Shown: piece by piece, positions 21,421-33,699 of the stretch
How the letters are laid out: the number at the start of each line of letters is the position of its first letter
Numbering within the stretch: the stretch's first letter is position 1
DNA from: Chimonanthus salicifolius
Lineage: Eukaryota > Streptophyta > Magnoliopsida > Laurales > Calycanthaceae
Length of the DNA: 64,000 nucleotides
Direction of reading: 5' to 3'
Assembly (NCBI GenBank): GCA_013350335.1
Contig: CM023536.1
Span: 41,424,314-41,488,313, forward strand
Notes under the pieces: generated by a model
The model's input: only the letters and a program-made list of their open reading frames with translations
Told to the model about the DNA's origin: nothing
Database searches by the model: none
Made by a program: the position numbers and the translations under genes

Positions 21421-22182
21421 CCTCCCTCTCTGCTTCTTGGGACCTTCCTCCCTACCAACTTCTTCCAACAAAACCTCCTGACCTTCCTTGCCATCCTGGT
21501 AGAGGTAACTTTCCTCTTGTCATTTTGTTGTTCAAGTCTTCTTTTGATTCTTGGATCGGGGCAATGTGTCTAAGATCTGCTAAGGTCCCTGTTGGTGTTA
21601 TTGTTTGGCGGATCTGCAACTCTCATATAGATCATCTTCCTCCTCTACTCTTCATCGCAGAATGCCTTCATTTTCTGGTGGAAACCTCTTTTCACTCGGA
21701 TAGTCTCCTTATCAACGACCAAAGCTTGGTCCTCCTACTCAAGAACCGCAAATCTGGTTGGCATCTCTTGATCCATACTCAATCTATTCAATCCTTACTC
21801 AAGCTGATGCATCATGATCCTGGTTTGGTGGCATCAACCCCCCATGATTTGATTTAGTTAACTAAGAACATCCTTCTTGCCCATGTGCTAAACTCCCCTG
21901 CTCTGTGCAAAGGATATTTTTGCTGGCTCCCAAATCTAATTGCGTTTGGGTTGTTTGCTGCCCAGTTTTTTTTTTGGGTTGGTTTTTTATCTGGGTTCTA
22001 GTTGAACCCACTTCTTTTATGTGTTTTTTTTTGTCTCTGGGCTCATTTTTGTCTCAGATTTTGGCTTTGTCTTATTTTGACAAATTCTTTTGTGCTTTGC
22101 TCAGGCTGTGGGTCATACTGTAAATTTTTTGGGTTTTCCCCTCTTTGAATGAAATCACTAACCATCATTCAAAAAAAAAAAA
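21421..22182 (+). mobile_element. Probable 5'-truncated non-LTR element with poly(A) tail
   Basis: The 3' part reads like a plant LINE 3' region (GGGTTTTCCCCTCTTTGAAT, GAAATCACTAACCATCATTC) and ends in A12 at 22171-22182. A 15-bp direct repeat ATAAAGGAGGAAATT lies at 21406-21420 and at 22270-22284. The second copy is 87 bases beyond the A tail, which is not standard. The 5' part holds an open frame (to 21857) with no recognisable domain. Confidence 0.5.
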
Positions 22183-22284
22183 TTATATATAAGATTATGT
22201 TGGTCATTGTTTCAATTTACCATTTGCATGTCATCAAATGGTGTTAAAACAACCTTTTTAAATAATGATATAAAGGAGGAAATT

Positions 22285-23189
22285 TGTATTGATCAATCTG
22301 AATGTCATACTAAAGAAGACTTAGAACATAAATTTTAAAAAATGAACAAGATTTTGTATGGCCCATAGTAGTCAAAAGCGTGTCTTTGCTTAAACTCCAT
22401 ACCCATTTTCTGCCTCGTCTAACACCTTTTGGGCCTCGACTTTTACTTCGTTCTTGTAGAATTTTTCTATAATAAGTTTATTTTTTAAAATTTAATAGCT
22501 AGTGAATATTATAATTAAGATGAACCAAATGTTAGCAATACTTGGCAGAGAATTCTAATTTTTTGACAATATACTTGTGCATGTATATTATATATGCTTA
22601 CATAATCTGATTGAAAGCTTAGTTACCAACATATTTAGGTTTTTTGAATGATTATTGCTGCACTTTGTTAATATTGATGCAATAAGGGTATAAATTCATA
22701 CATCTATACAAAATTTGAAGTGCATATAGCAAAATTAGGCTTGTGGGTAAATATGTGCTTTGCACTTTGCACTCTCCCTTCTAAGGTATAGCCTTCAGCC
22801 ATCTCCTACACGATGATATAATAAATTTAAGCAAGAAACTAAAAGGTTTAGTTTTCAAAGTACCAAAGTTGAAATTTCCCTTCCTTCACTTTTAAGGAGT
22901 TCTAAGTTAGCTTCAATGTTATAACTGAAAGCTTTGAAGCATTACACTACTCAACTACTCACTCCATATTATGTAAAAGTTGTTTTACTCGTCGCTTCCA
23001 CTTCTTGATAGAAAGATTTTTCTAAAATAATTAATTAAGACTTTACTTGTCCTATCTTGGTCCTCCACTTGCATTATCAGCATAGCTCTTGTTTTTTCTT
23101 TTGTCTGGTCCATTTTGTTGATCACTGTTTTAATTCATTATTGTTCATTTATAAATAACCATTATGCATTAATAATTTCTTTAAAAACA
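22285..23189. other. AT-rich stretch without recognised features
   Basis: No gene or element boundary is recognised here. Confidence 0.4.
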
Positions 23190-23290
23190 GAAGGCAACAA
23201 ATGTTATCAAAGTAATGGAAATGATAGTATAATAATCACTCTTTATATTGATGATTTACTTATCTTTGGTTCCAAACTTCCTATATTGAT
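23190..23290 (+). pseudogene. Copia reverse transcriptase scrap
   Basis: The short translation NGNDSIIITLYIDDLLIFGS contains YIDD, the catalytic box of Copia RT, in its usual LYxDDLLIFG setting. Neighbouring RT motifs are missing, so only a fragment survives. Confidence 0.65.
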
Positions 23291-25779
23291 GAGGACGTCC
23301 TGTATGAACCCGAGGTTGATGAAATTGCTTCCTTAGCCATGCAATTATCTGAGATTTTTTACCATTGCAAAATGGGGCCGAAACTTGTTAATTGGGGCTC
23401 CAAAAAATGGTGAATTTAGTACATGTGGACCCTACCACATTAAGAGCATAATAAACTCCACAAGAGGTGTTGCAAAGCCTACAACCAAGGCTTGTTGGCT
23501 TGTGGACTCTCACCCTTCTTCTCCAAACAAAAGTTAAACTCTTAATTGGAGAAAGAATGAGGCTTGTTGGTGCATTGGATGTGGCTGATTTTGATTGATT
23601 TGGACAATGCACTAATCCTACATGACACAATATAATTCGTTGTCACTTTATAATTGGTAGAAAATGTGTAGTAACTTTGCATGCATAATTGAAAAATCAC
23701 AAAATTAGATTTAATAAAATCTTATTTAATAACATTTTCAACAAGCGTATATTTGCACAATTCTGATTTACGTAAATAGAATTATAATTATTTTTCTAGA
23801 AAGGACTCAAGAAATTGACCGAAAATTCCATTGTTATTTGTAATTAGGAAAATCTAAATTAGCCAAATCCTACCTATACCTCCTTAGCAATTTTTTTCTA
23901 ACAATTCCACTCCCTCTATAATACTATAAATAGATGAGGGTGGCAGGATTTAAAAATATAGCATGACATTTGAAAAGTAATATGAAGAAAATGACCTGAT
24001 CACTTAGACTTGGCTTTTTTAACTTTTTCTTTCTTTTAGAAAAAGGGTACATTTCCAGTGACAGTAAGGCCCACTTGAAATGCCAAGCGTGTGCCACGTC
24101 TTCAACATATCGTCCACAGCAAATAATTGGAATTTGTTCGAACATTTTTTTTCTTCAATAGGCTGCCATAAAATCACTTTGATCAGATTTATTAAACTAT
24201 ATTTTTAAAATTATAAATTTAAATATTAATTTTTTTTTGAGAAATAACTCAATAAACCAAATGAAGGTAATTTAATAGATAACACATTAAAGAAAAAAAA
24301 TCATTTCAATGAATTCATTTACAAGTGTTGTACGGAAAAAGTTGTTCGAGAAGTTTAGATAGAAAGACAACTTTATTCAAATTTAAACCTAAAAGTATAT
24401 AGCGATATTCATTCAAAAATTTATGAGGCTTAGACTAATGAAACGACACTATCTAAGTTAGAATAATAAAGAGTAATTATCACAAACATTATATCTTGAT
24501 AAATATTTAATTTTGATAATAAACAAAAAATAACAATCTAAATATACTTATAATTATTTAAATATAACAAGACTTTCCTAGTGAGACTCTTTAATGAAAC
24601 TTCCCGGTAAACGAATTATAGGCCTTATAAAATATGATCTGTTGGATATCTGGCCACATAGATATAAAGTATATGAAGTTTTATTGTTAAATGATCATCT
24701 TAGCCATTTCATCTTGGCCTTTGCATTTTCAACGAGTGTAAGTCATTATTTTTTAAAAGTTTTAAATAAAAAAATAAAATGACCAAATGAGAGTGAAACT
24801 TCATATACCTCCAACTAATATGATACTTTTTACATCACACCCAATCATGTGGAGCCCAAAATCCATTTTTAGAGCCGTCTCTACTGGGAGTGTTTCTTGA
24901 GTGAATGGATGAGTAGAGAGTCAATGGAGGTGTGCGTCAAAATGAGTTAGGCTAGCGAGACTTTCTAATTAGACTTCTTATAAAATAGATCACGAGTTTC
25001 ATATAACTGGATCTATGAAGTAGGTGATTTTATGTATATGAACTATATAAAATTTCATTATCAATTAATAATTTAAGCCATATAATTTTAGCTCTTAAAA
25101 ATTGATGAGCATAAACTATTGATTTTATTTAAAACTAAGGGATAAGATAATTAGATAGAGGTGAAATTTTATAAATAACCTATTCATATAATTCTCTTTA
25201 CATCACATAAATGTGAACATTAGGATCCATTTGAAAGGAAGCATCGTAGTCTCGGTAGAAAACTCTATGCACCATAGTCGTTATAGCTGCTCTAGAACAT
25301 GATTTTGCCTTCAGAGCATAACATTTCAAAGTCTTGGCCATTTTGGTATTCCATTCAGAAAAGAGTGTATAAAAAATTTAAAAAGCAAAACAAGTAATAA
25401 AATATGAAGAAAATATTATGAATCAACAAATATGTTGCAATTAATTATTTTCATCATTTCAAAGTAATATATACAAAAAAATATTATTAAATACCTATTT
25501 TGATTGTAATCTTAAGTCATATATGGGTAATTATCAAATGCTAATTTAGGAGGGTTTGAATATTATATTAATAGGAATAAAATAAAACCCAATTAGAAAA
25601 ACTATCCAAAAAACTATTCATGAAATAAACTTAATTTCTTATTTTATGCAAAATCAAAAGTCAAAACTAAAAACACATGGATGCACCGAGTACATTTTTT
25701 CCTCCAATTTTCATCATATCCATAAAACATTAATAGTGGAAGGTTAAAATATACTAGAAAGGATATGTGTGGACTATTG
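23291..25779. other. AT-rich intergenic DNA
   Basis: There is no gene. Two diverged direct repeats appear at about 24580-24720 and 24965-25110, sharing phrases like CTTATAAAATATGATC and TCTTAGCCAT. They may be degraded copies of one short element. Confidence 0.35.
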
Positions 25780-25905
25780 TTCAACCTAAAATACAATGTT
25801 TAATCACCTAATCTTAATGGTCAAAATTTGTAGACATTCTCTAGTTAAGAAAGGTTGGTCAATTTGACTATTAAGATCAGGTAGTTATAAATTAAATCTT
25901 TTGTA
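25780..25905. repeat. MITE-like hairpin
   Basis: CACCTAATCTTAATGGTCAA (25805 on) is repeated as an inverted copy ending GATCAGGTAG (25884), with weaker pairing beyond each arm. Length and AT content suit a small MITE. The target-site duplication is not determined. Confidence 0.5.
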
Positions 25906-26060
25906 GAAATTTAATACACATGTAGATAATTAAGCTTTTTACTCCATACCGTTTGTTTCTATATAAATAGATAGACATTGAAAAAATGAAAAAAAAATTC
26001 AAGCACAATAGCTAGAGAAAAATGGGCCATTGGATTAATTTCTTCCCAACTAGAACAACG

Positions 26061-27832
26061 TGTTAGTGCCCTGGTTTGTTTAATCATCTATTTGTCAATT
26101 CCATGACTTAGGTGAAGCATTGTCTCAGAAGATTGAAGAAAGAGTACAAGACTCAAGTGGTGGTGAAGACTGAAGATCAAGTTGGAGAATCAAGCAACAC
26201 CATGTGTATGACAATCACAAAGGTAAATTGGTCATAGATGACTTTAGGTGGAACCCTCACCCTTAGTGGATCTTGCCTAGATTTAGGGATCATATTTGTA
26301 AAAAATAATTTAAGTCTAAGTGGTGCCTGGACAGTCATAGAAATAGATGTGATAAACATTGAAAATCTGATAATCTGTCAGGTCGACCCGTCGAGTCCAC
26401 TGACCCATCGATGAAAACAGGACAGACCCACCAAGGTCATTGACACGTCGACCAGATTGACATGAGTTCTGAACTGGAAGGACTGTCACTCAGGGCCACT
26501 CTCAGTTTGAGCATATCGAGTGCACTGACCCTTTGGTGACACATGACCGACCCATCGTGGTCATCGATATGTCGACTGGATTTGGGCAATCTCTGGAAAT
26601 AACAAATTGTAAATTCAGTATGCACTCTGATATTCGGGTTCGACCTGTCAGGGAACACAACATGTCGACCTGGGTCGAGTTGAGTTCTGGACTTAAAACT
26701 CTAGGGTACTCTTAGACAAACACATTGAGGTCATCAACCATTAAGAGTACCAGGACTAACCCATCGATGGACAAACATATCGGTCAGTATTTTCAAGGTT
26801 CTAGATGAGCATGCTCTGTAGTTTTATCCTGCTCTCTAATAATCTAGACCAACCCATCGACAAGATCTACATGTTGAATATAAGTCATGTCGATCCATCG
26901 GTTGTAACCGTTCTCTATCCGTTTGAGTTGCAATTAATGCGCAACAGTCACTTTGCCTGCACCGACCTGTCGACCACACCGACCCCATCGGTGACCCATA
27001 GTTGGGTTTTTTATGTTTGCCTATATATTCTCCAATCCTTTGGGGTATTTGGTTGGAGACCTCGGACACCTTGAACCTTTGTATAGGCAAATCTTAGAGG
27101 CATTCCCACACATCCCAACTCCTCTAGCTATGCTCTAAACTTAGGTGAACCATTTGAAATCCAATCTTTATAGATTGAGATTGAGAGAGAGAGAAAAACC
27201 AAGCCTAAAATCAACTAGCGAATCTATATCCTAGCAACCTCCCATAGATTGTGATTGCACAAACTCGGAGCATTTTCATCATCGAACGACATCACAATGG
27301 GAGACTCTTAAGAAGCACATATCTATATCAAGAGAGCTCAACAAGGCAAGTGCTTCTAGTTTGATTTTAATTTTCTAAATCATCTTGTGAAGTGGATTAA
27401 AGCATGGTGCTTGAACCACTATAAAAAATAGAGGGATAAAGACGTAGGCCGAGGTAGATCGAACCTTTCAAAATCTTAGGGATTGGGTGAAATTCCCAAT
27501 CAATCGAGTTAGGTAGAATTCCTACTCTATTTGTGAGAATGTAATTTCCCACATAGTGAATTGGAGTAACCCAAGGTTAAGTGAGTCCATCAGTGGATGT
27601 AGGAGAATTTACTCCGAACCACTATACATCTAGTGTTGTGGGTGTTGTCTTTATTTGTGTGATTGCTTTTTATATTGGCTCACTCTTATATCACACAACA
27701 CACTTATCTTGATTAATTTGTTTAATCCGCTGCAAATCATTTTAATTAATCTAGAAATTTGTGAAAACCATAATAAGTGGTAATTACCCTATTTACCCTC
27801 CTGTAGAGTCAATCTTGGACCGTGTTCTAACA
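26061..27832 (+). repeat. Probable solo LTR, Sirevirus/Copia-like
   Basis: The stretch begins TGTTAGTGCCCTGG and ends CGTGTTCTAACA, giving a 6-bp terminal inverted repeat TGTTAG/CTAACA. It has a TATA-like CCTATATATTCTCC near 27020 and an end rich in TACCC phrases (AATTACCCTATTTACCCTCC), like Sirevirus LTR ends. The first half carries repeated CGACCCATCG/TCGAC words. No second LTR, purine tract or primer site is adjacent. The flanks CAACG and CGTCC do not match, so a clean solo-LTR excision is not proven. Confidence 0.55.
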
Positions 27833-29195
27833 CGTCCAAGAACTTTCACAGTGCAAAAGGGCCAGAATAAATCCTGGTATCAAATTAGATGCCATTTGTT
27901 TTTATTTTTTTCACCAAAATCAAAATGTTTCAACTAAACTAAAACAAAAATAAGCTGTCTCATAAAATGAGAGTTTTAAGTTCGATTCTTACTTTACCTT
28001 TAAAATGCCACTTCTTGTAGATTTACAAAGCCCGGGACACCTTGGTGAAAAAAAACCCTAAAACAAAAGGAAATTGTGTAGTAAGTCGAACGAGTTTTTT
28101 CTTGAGGATCTCACCCTGTGACTATGTAACTTTGAGAGAGACAAGTCGAAAGCGACACCACCCTGCTTTTTTTATATTTTTAATTTTTTAATGGCTCAGT
28201 TCTACGCTATTTCCAAGAGCTATTATTCAATAAAAAATATTTTCCAAATTTTAAATAAAAAATTAAGATTCATCAGATGGGCATCAATTGTTTAGTAAGA
28301 ATAAAATATAATTTAATATACAAATTGATGGTTAAACTGCGTCCCCTGTCGATCAATAGTGATAAATAGATTTTTATATTTTCTTTCACAAAACTGTTGA
28401 GTTTTTTATTAGCAATGAAAACTTGGAAACCTTTTAAATAGACTTAAATAATATTCATTTAGAAAATACCAAGCGGGCTTCATTTATTTAAGATACAAGC
28501 GCTTTTGTCTCAATTTTGAATTTCAACTGAGACAATGTTCAATAAACCCATTAAACTGCAGCAATAATTATGAATGTATCAAATAAAATATTGAGCTTTA
28601 TTAAACAAAATTCTAAGATTTTTTTTACTTTCATTCACGGGGAGAGAGTCTTTACGATGCCATGAAAATCGTAAGAATTAGAAATACATGAAATAATATT
28701 TTAAAATTAAATCATAATGCAAACTTATTTTATTTTAAAATTATATATTGTGAATTATGAATCTTAAAATTGGAACTGTCTATTCAAGAAAATATATAAG
28801 TATATGAAATAATATAAGTGATATTTAAAAGTATTAACATGAGTAATTCTCTCATATCTTTTTTCAACACTAAACGAATATTCATATAGATTATCAAATG
28901 AAGTAAAATAATACACGTTTCAAAATATCAAAACTTTCAAATGTATAATACTAGGATATGCTTTAACTAATGTTGTGAAAAATATTTGTAAATTAAAAAT
29001 ATCTTCAAAAATTCTGATGGCGTTAGAAACCTAATAACTTATGGCTTAGAATAATCAAAATCAAAAGTTTCATATTTTTAATTTTAAAAAAGTACTATGA
29101 TTCTTTCATTTGTAGAAACTGTAAAAGTTTCAAATAAGTTGGTCTCCCCTGATTGGTGCACCTGCACCCTTGCTGCTGCGACTGAGGTTATTTTG
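27833..29195. other. AT-rich intergenic DNA
   Basis: No gene or element boundary is recognised. A near-palindrome spans the LTR junction at its left end (27815-27841). Confidence 0.4.
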
Positions 29196-29243
29196 AAGGT
29201 GAACGATTATCCCACAGGCACTTGTGTATACAGACAAGGGTTT

Positions 29244-29628
29244 TGTTGTTTTTTGGCTCAAAAGGTGGAGCCCAGTTGTGTACCCATTTTCAATTTACAG
29301 TTTACTTTTCAATTTTTGTAACTGTAGCAATTGTTGTGTAGTGGGTAAACTGAATCAACTGCTAGTGAGTGAAAACAAGAGAGTAGAGAGAAAATTGGAG
29401 AAATAGCTAAACCAGAAGAGAAGAGAGAAACCAGAGAGAAGAAAGAGTGTGAGAGACTCTGGAGAGGAAAATGAGTCCTTTGTAATCATTCTTCATAGTG
29501 GAGTCTTTGTTGCACGCTCCGTGGATGTAGGCAGTTTTGCCGAACCACGTATTTCTTGGTGTTATTCTTCTTATGTGTAATTGCGTGTATATGATTTGTG
29601 ATTGTGTGTGGGACTGATTCGCACAACA
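29244..29628 (+). repeat. 5' LTR of gag-protease Copia element
   Basis: 385 bp, from TGTTGTTTTTTGG to GATTCGCACAACA. It contains TCCGTGGATGTAGGC and GCCGAACCACGT, able to form a stem. Confidence 0.9.
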
Positions 29629-29630
29629 AA

Positions 29631-29642
29631 TGGTATCAGAGC
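29631..29642 (+). promoter_or_regulatory. Primer-binding site, initiator-Met tRNA
   Basis: TGGTATCAGAGC lies two bases after the LTR: a perfect canonical Copia site. Confidence 0.9.
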
Positions 29643-30789
29643 CGAAGGTTATCGGATTCAGACAAAGGTAATACACACAACAGAATCGTCTGCAAAAGGG
29701 GAGAGGGGCGGAAGCAACAGTACAGTACCGCTTGCAGATCTGGGTTTTTTTAAAATCTGTGAGTGGCATCCAGTAAAGGTGCGACTGGAAAGATAAAGTC
29801 CCATCGCTGAATAGAGGTGGAAATCACAAGTAGAGAGGTGGAGCGGCACGGCAAAGCAAGGCAACAGGTTTGAGACAGAGAAGCCGGAGGCAGCTACATC
29901 TGGAAGCAAATCTGAGAGCCGTGACGACGGTAACATAGCAGCTGCCAAGGAGGAAGGCAGCCAGCATCCAGGCACAAATCTGAGCAGAGATGGGTCAGAT
30001 CTGATTTGCAGAGAGGCCAAAACCGAGGAAGCTTCAAGTAGCGATGAGTAGAGGGCCGAGCAATCGGCTGAGAGGGTTTCCAGCCAAAGGTGTGTAGATC
30101 TGAGATAGATGGGTTTTCGTTCTGCAGCTGGGATCGGTAGGAAATTTTGAGGATCAGAAGAGGAGACAGAGAGGAAGGCCGACCAGCAAGATCGGTTAGA
30201 GAAAACCAGTTATGTAAGAAGGAGGCGGCATCGGCAGTTTTTTTCCAGAAATCACAGCAGCAGCAGCAGAACCGAACAGGGGATTTCTTGGCAGATCTGA
30301 TCTCTGCCGAAGAAGAAGAAAAAAACATAGAGTGAGAACCGAGATCTGGTTTTTTCGGCGGCAGCCAACCATAGGAGCAGTGGCAGGTGCCAGGAAGAAC
30401 GTCGGTGGAGCAGCAGAGGAGACTGACTCAGGTTTTCATTCGGTTTTGGGTTAAAACTGAGTGGAAAGTGTTTTTTATTGTTATTAAAAAAAAAATTGGT
30501 GGTCAGGAGGACCACCACTTCTGGTGCACCCGCGAGAACACTGTTTCGGGTGGTCACCCGAGGGACTACAAATTTTGGTGATCCCGAAGGACCACAGATT
30601 CATATACTCCTTCAGTAGACAAAATCAACGGTCAGGATTGAGTTGCAGTTTTTGGAGTCATCCAGACTCGAAATTGAAATTCGTCTTCGCCTGTGCATTC
30701 GTAGTGAAGAGATCTACGCAGTGGCCAGTGTTGATTTGGAGTTTGGGGACTTGAAAGAGGCAGTGTGAGAAAATTTCAGTGTGGGAGCA

Positions 30790-32165
30790 ATGGTGGAAGA
30801 AGGAAATGCAAAGATAGAAAAATTTAATGGCACAGACTTTACGTTCTGGAAGATGTAAATCGAAGATCATCTCTACAAGATGAAGATGCATCTACCTCTT
30901 TAGGAACAAAGCCATATACGATGAAGGACGAAGATTAGACTCTTCTTGACAGAGGGGCATTGGGCGTTATTCGATTAACGCTGTCTCGGAATGTCGTTTT
31001 TAACATAGTGAATGAGACGACCACAAAAGGTTTGATGGATGCCCTTTCGAATATGTATGAGAAACCATTTGCCTTCAACAAGGTACATGTCACGACCCGA
31101 CCCTACCATTTTCAAGTGTGATATTGTCCACTTTTGACCCCACATGGACCCGCACGATTTTATTCCTAGGCCCAGGCCCAAAAGGCCTCACACAAGGGAG
31201 GGGGGCATCTCTCATATAAACTCCCACCCCACCCGCCTCACAACCGATGTGGGACTTTGAGGTGGGTGGTGGGTATTACAATCCACCCCCTTTAAGATTA
31301 GAACCATCCCTGGCTCTGTCACGTCATACAGGTAGCGGGCCTAAAAAGTCCGAGTGTTGAATCGTGTTCTGATACCAATTGTCACTACCTGACCCTACCA
31401 TTCCCAAGTGTGATATTGTCCGCTTTGAGCCCCACATGGACCCGCACGGTTTTGTTCCTGAACCTTAGCCCACATGGCCAGGCCCAAAAGGCCTCACACA
31501 AGGGAGGGGGGCTTCTTTCATATAAACTCTCACCCCACCCACCTCACAACCAATGTGGGACTTTGAGGTGGGTGGTGGGTATTACAGTTCATCTGATGCG
31601 ACGGTTATTCAATTTAAAGATGTCAGAAGGATCGTTGGTGGCTAAACATCTGAACGAGTTCAACCAAGTCACGAATCAATTGAATTCGGTGAAGATCGAG
31701 TTTGAGGATGAGATTAGAGCTTTGATTCTTTTGTCTTCTCTACCAGAAAGTTGGAATGTCACTGTAACAGCAGTGAGTGGTTCTTCAAGAAGTCAGAAAT
31801 TAAATTATGATGATATTCGAGACTTGATTCTAAGTGAAGAAATTCGCAGGAAGGAATCGGATGAAACATCAGGCTCATATCGTTCAGAGGGGTTAGTGGA
31901 TATGGGTAATCAGTAGCGCGGGAGAAGAAATGACAGAGGTTTTGATTATATGAGGTCGTCACGGTCAAAGTCAAATGGAAAGAGTGCTGGAAAGTTCAAG
32001 TGCTTCTATTGTAAGGAGAAGGGACACATGAAGCGGACTGTTTACTGAGAAAATACGATATAGAAGAATATAAGAAAAGGAGCAATCCACAAGCTCCAGA
32101 ACAAGCAAGCGTCGCACAAGGAGTTGAAGAAGATGATGAGGCTACCTTTGCACTCATCACAGGTA
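30790..32165 (+). pseudogene. Copia gag, interrupted by TRIM and stops
   Basis: ATG at 30790 starts VEEGNAKIEKFNGTDFTFWK, the N-terminus of Copia Gag. TAA (30856) and TAG (30901) follow at positions where CAA/CAG are expected. Gag continues as TTKGLMDALSNMYEKPFAFN, is cut by the TRIM at 31088-31586, then resumes at MSEGSLVAKHLNEFNQVTNQ through LILLSSLPESWNVTV. A nucleocapsid knuckle starts at 32001 (CFYCKEKGHMKR). One base is missing near 32035, before the last cysteine. Confidence 0.88.
31088..31586 (-). mobile_element. TRIM retrotransposon, antisense, inserted in gag
   Basis: Short LTRs at 31088-31280 and 31380-31586 (193 and 207 bp) flank only 99 bases. On the minus strand the LTR runs TGTAATACCC to GTGACA. 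The primer site TGGTATCAGAAC is the complement of 31366-31377, and the purine tract AAAGGGGGTGGAT is the complement of about 31282-31294. There is no coding capacity. Flanks GTACA (31083-31087) and GTTCA (31587-31591) are a 4-of-5 target-site duplication. Taking out the element with one flank copy leaves gag in frame across the site, which confirms the boundaries. Confidence 0.93.
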
Positions 32166-32807
32166 CGGATCATCTAACTGATAGATGGATGTTAGACTCA
32201 GGTTGTTCTTATCACATGAGTCCGCACAGAGAATGGTTTGATAGTTACAAACCTTGTGATGGAGAAACTGTCCTAATGGGAAATGGTCAGGCTTGCAAAA
32301 CCATTGGGATCGGGACAGTAAAAATCAGAATGCTTGATGGGATGGTGAGAACACTGAGAGATGTACGACATGTCCCTGATTTAAAGAACAATTTGATTTC
32401 CTTGGGTACACTTGATTCAAACGCGTTCACCATCAAGGCAAAGGGTAGAGCTCTTAGAGTTGTGAAAGAATCTATGATTATTTTGAAGGGAAAGAAACAA
32501 GGAAGTGTATACACACTAGTAGGGAGTACTGTTGCGGGGCATAGGCAGCGGGATCCTATTAGTCAGGCGGCAGGAAGGAAGAAAAGAATTCAGAAGGAAC
32601 AAGTCAGGCACGGCTTTGGAAATAGGGTTTCTTTTGCATTGGATGTTTGTGGGGTACCATCTAATTTCCATGGTGCAGGTAATAGCAAGCATGGAAAGGG
32701 GAAACAGATGAAGATGCACACGGAGAACAATGCAGCGAGAGTTCCAGCAAAGCCAGTGACTACGCTTAAGTTCAAGCACGGCTTGGACTTGGTCTCACCT
32801 TCTTATT
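32166..32807 (+). pseudogene. Copia protease fragment
   Basis: The open frame reads WMLDSGCSYHMSPHREWFDS. DSG (Asp codon 32195-32197) is the Copia aspartic protease active site, followed by the conserved VLMGNGQACKTIGIGTVKIR and RDVRHVPDLKNNLISLGTLD. After about VYTLVGSTV (32523) similarity to Copia pol stops. The following 85 codons to TGA at 32807 resemble no pol domain, so integrase to RNase H were deleted and foreign or leader sequence joined. Confidence 0.85.
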
Positions 32808-32993
32808 GACGACTAGTGGAGCATCCCAAGGCATGGGGATGGGCATCTTATGCAAGATGAAGAGCTGCGGATGTAGGACATTTTTTTTTCTCAGATAGTC
32901 TCCAAGATTGGTGGAGTTCTCACTAAGTGGGGGAGTTACAAAACAGTGCAACATTCTTCAGAGGGTTGGCCTTTTTTCGCCAAGGTGGAGATT

Positions 32994-33363
32994 TGTTGTT
33001 TTTTGGCTCAAAAGGTGGAGCCAATTGTGTACCCATTGAAATTTACAATTTACTTTTCAGTTTTTGTAACTGTAACAATTGTTGTGTAGTGGGTAAACTG
33101 AAGCAATTGCTAGTGAGTGAAAACAAGAGAGTAGAGAGAAAATTGGGGAAATAGCTAAATCAGAAGATAAGAGAGAAGAAAGAGTGTGAGAAACTGTGGA
33201 GAGGGAAGGGAGTCCTTTGTAATCATTCTTCTAGTGGAGTCTCTGTTGCACACTCTGTGGATGTAGGCGGTTTTGCCGAATCACGTATTTCTTGGTGTTC
33301 TTCTTCTTATGTGTGATTGCTTGTGTATGATTTGTGATTATGTGTAGGAATGATTCGCACACA
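32994..33363 (+). repeat. 3' LTR of gag-protease Copia element
   Basis: It starts TGTTGTTTTTTGG after the purine tract AAGGTGGAGAT (32982-32992) and ends GATTCGCACACA. It is 370 bp. Confidence 0.9.
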
Positions 33364-33699
33364 AGTTTTACCGTGATGCCCATTTTGCCATTTAACAGCC
33401 GTACCGAAAATGTAAAACAATTTGAATGTCATAAATCAGCTCGCCAAGTGTAAAATCGGCTCATCGGATAATTCGTGAACAGTAAATCGGTTCTCCGAAT
33501 CACCTGTGAACAGTAAATCGACTTGTTAAAAACTAGTAAGGGATCCAATTGTTGAGCCGATTTCTGACATTTCAAACCTTTTCGGTACGGCAGGTGAGGC
33601 ATTATAGTAAAACCCGTGTTTGTATACACAAAGTGCATGTGGGAGGATCGCTGGCCCATTGTAAATCGTCTATCTTGTTCCATCTCGTGTATTACCCCT

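Larger units (their letters stand above)
29244..33363 (+). mobile_element. Copia element encoding only gag and protease, split by a TRIM
   Basis: LTRs at 29244-29628 and 32994-33363 flank a primer site, gag, a nucleocapsid knuckle and a protease. Integrase, RT and RNase H are absent. The 3' internal region is unrelated sequence, so the element would depend on enzymes from another copy. LTRs differ by roughly 7-8 percent plus an 11-bp indel by eye, so it is older than the Athila-like element. Flanks GGTTT and AGTTT suggest an imperfect 5-bp duplication. It lies inside MITE-A. Confidence 0.85.
29196..33658. mobile_element. MITE-A, split by a Copia element
   Basis: The left arm (about 29196-29243) holds TATCCCACAGGCACTTGTG. 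It is matched in inverted orientation by GTGCATGTGGGAGGATCG at about 33633-33650. Inward from the Copia right edge, GCCGTACCGAAAA (33399-33411) pairs with TTTTCGGTACGGC (33579-33591). Removing 29244-33363 gives an about 345-bp inverted-repeat element with no ORF. The interior repeats AAATCGG words, as in MITE-B. Outer ends are uncertain by a few bases and no target-site duplication was found. Confidence 0.7.

Noticed and set aside
21351..21857. 168-codon ORF
   Set aside because: It starts in flanking DNA and runs into the LINE-like segment with no motif. It is not supported as a gene.
31410..31916. 168-codon ORF starting in the TRIM
   Set aside because: It is a chance fusion of antisense TRIM LTR sequence with the second half of the Copia gag.
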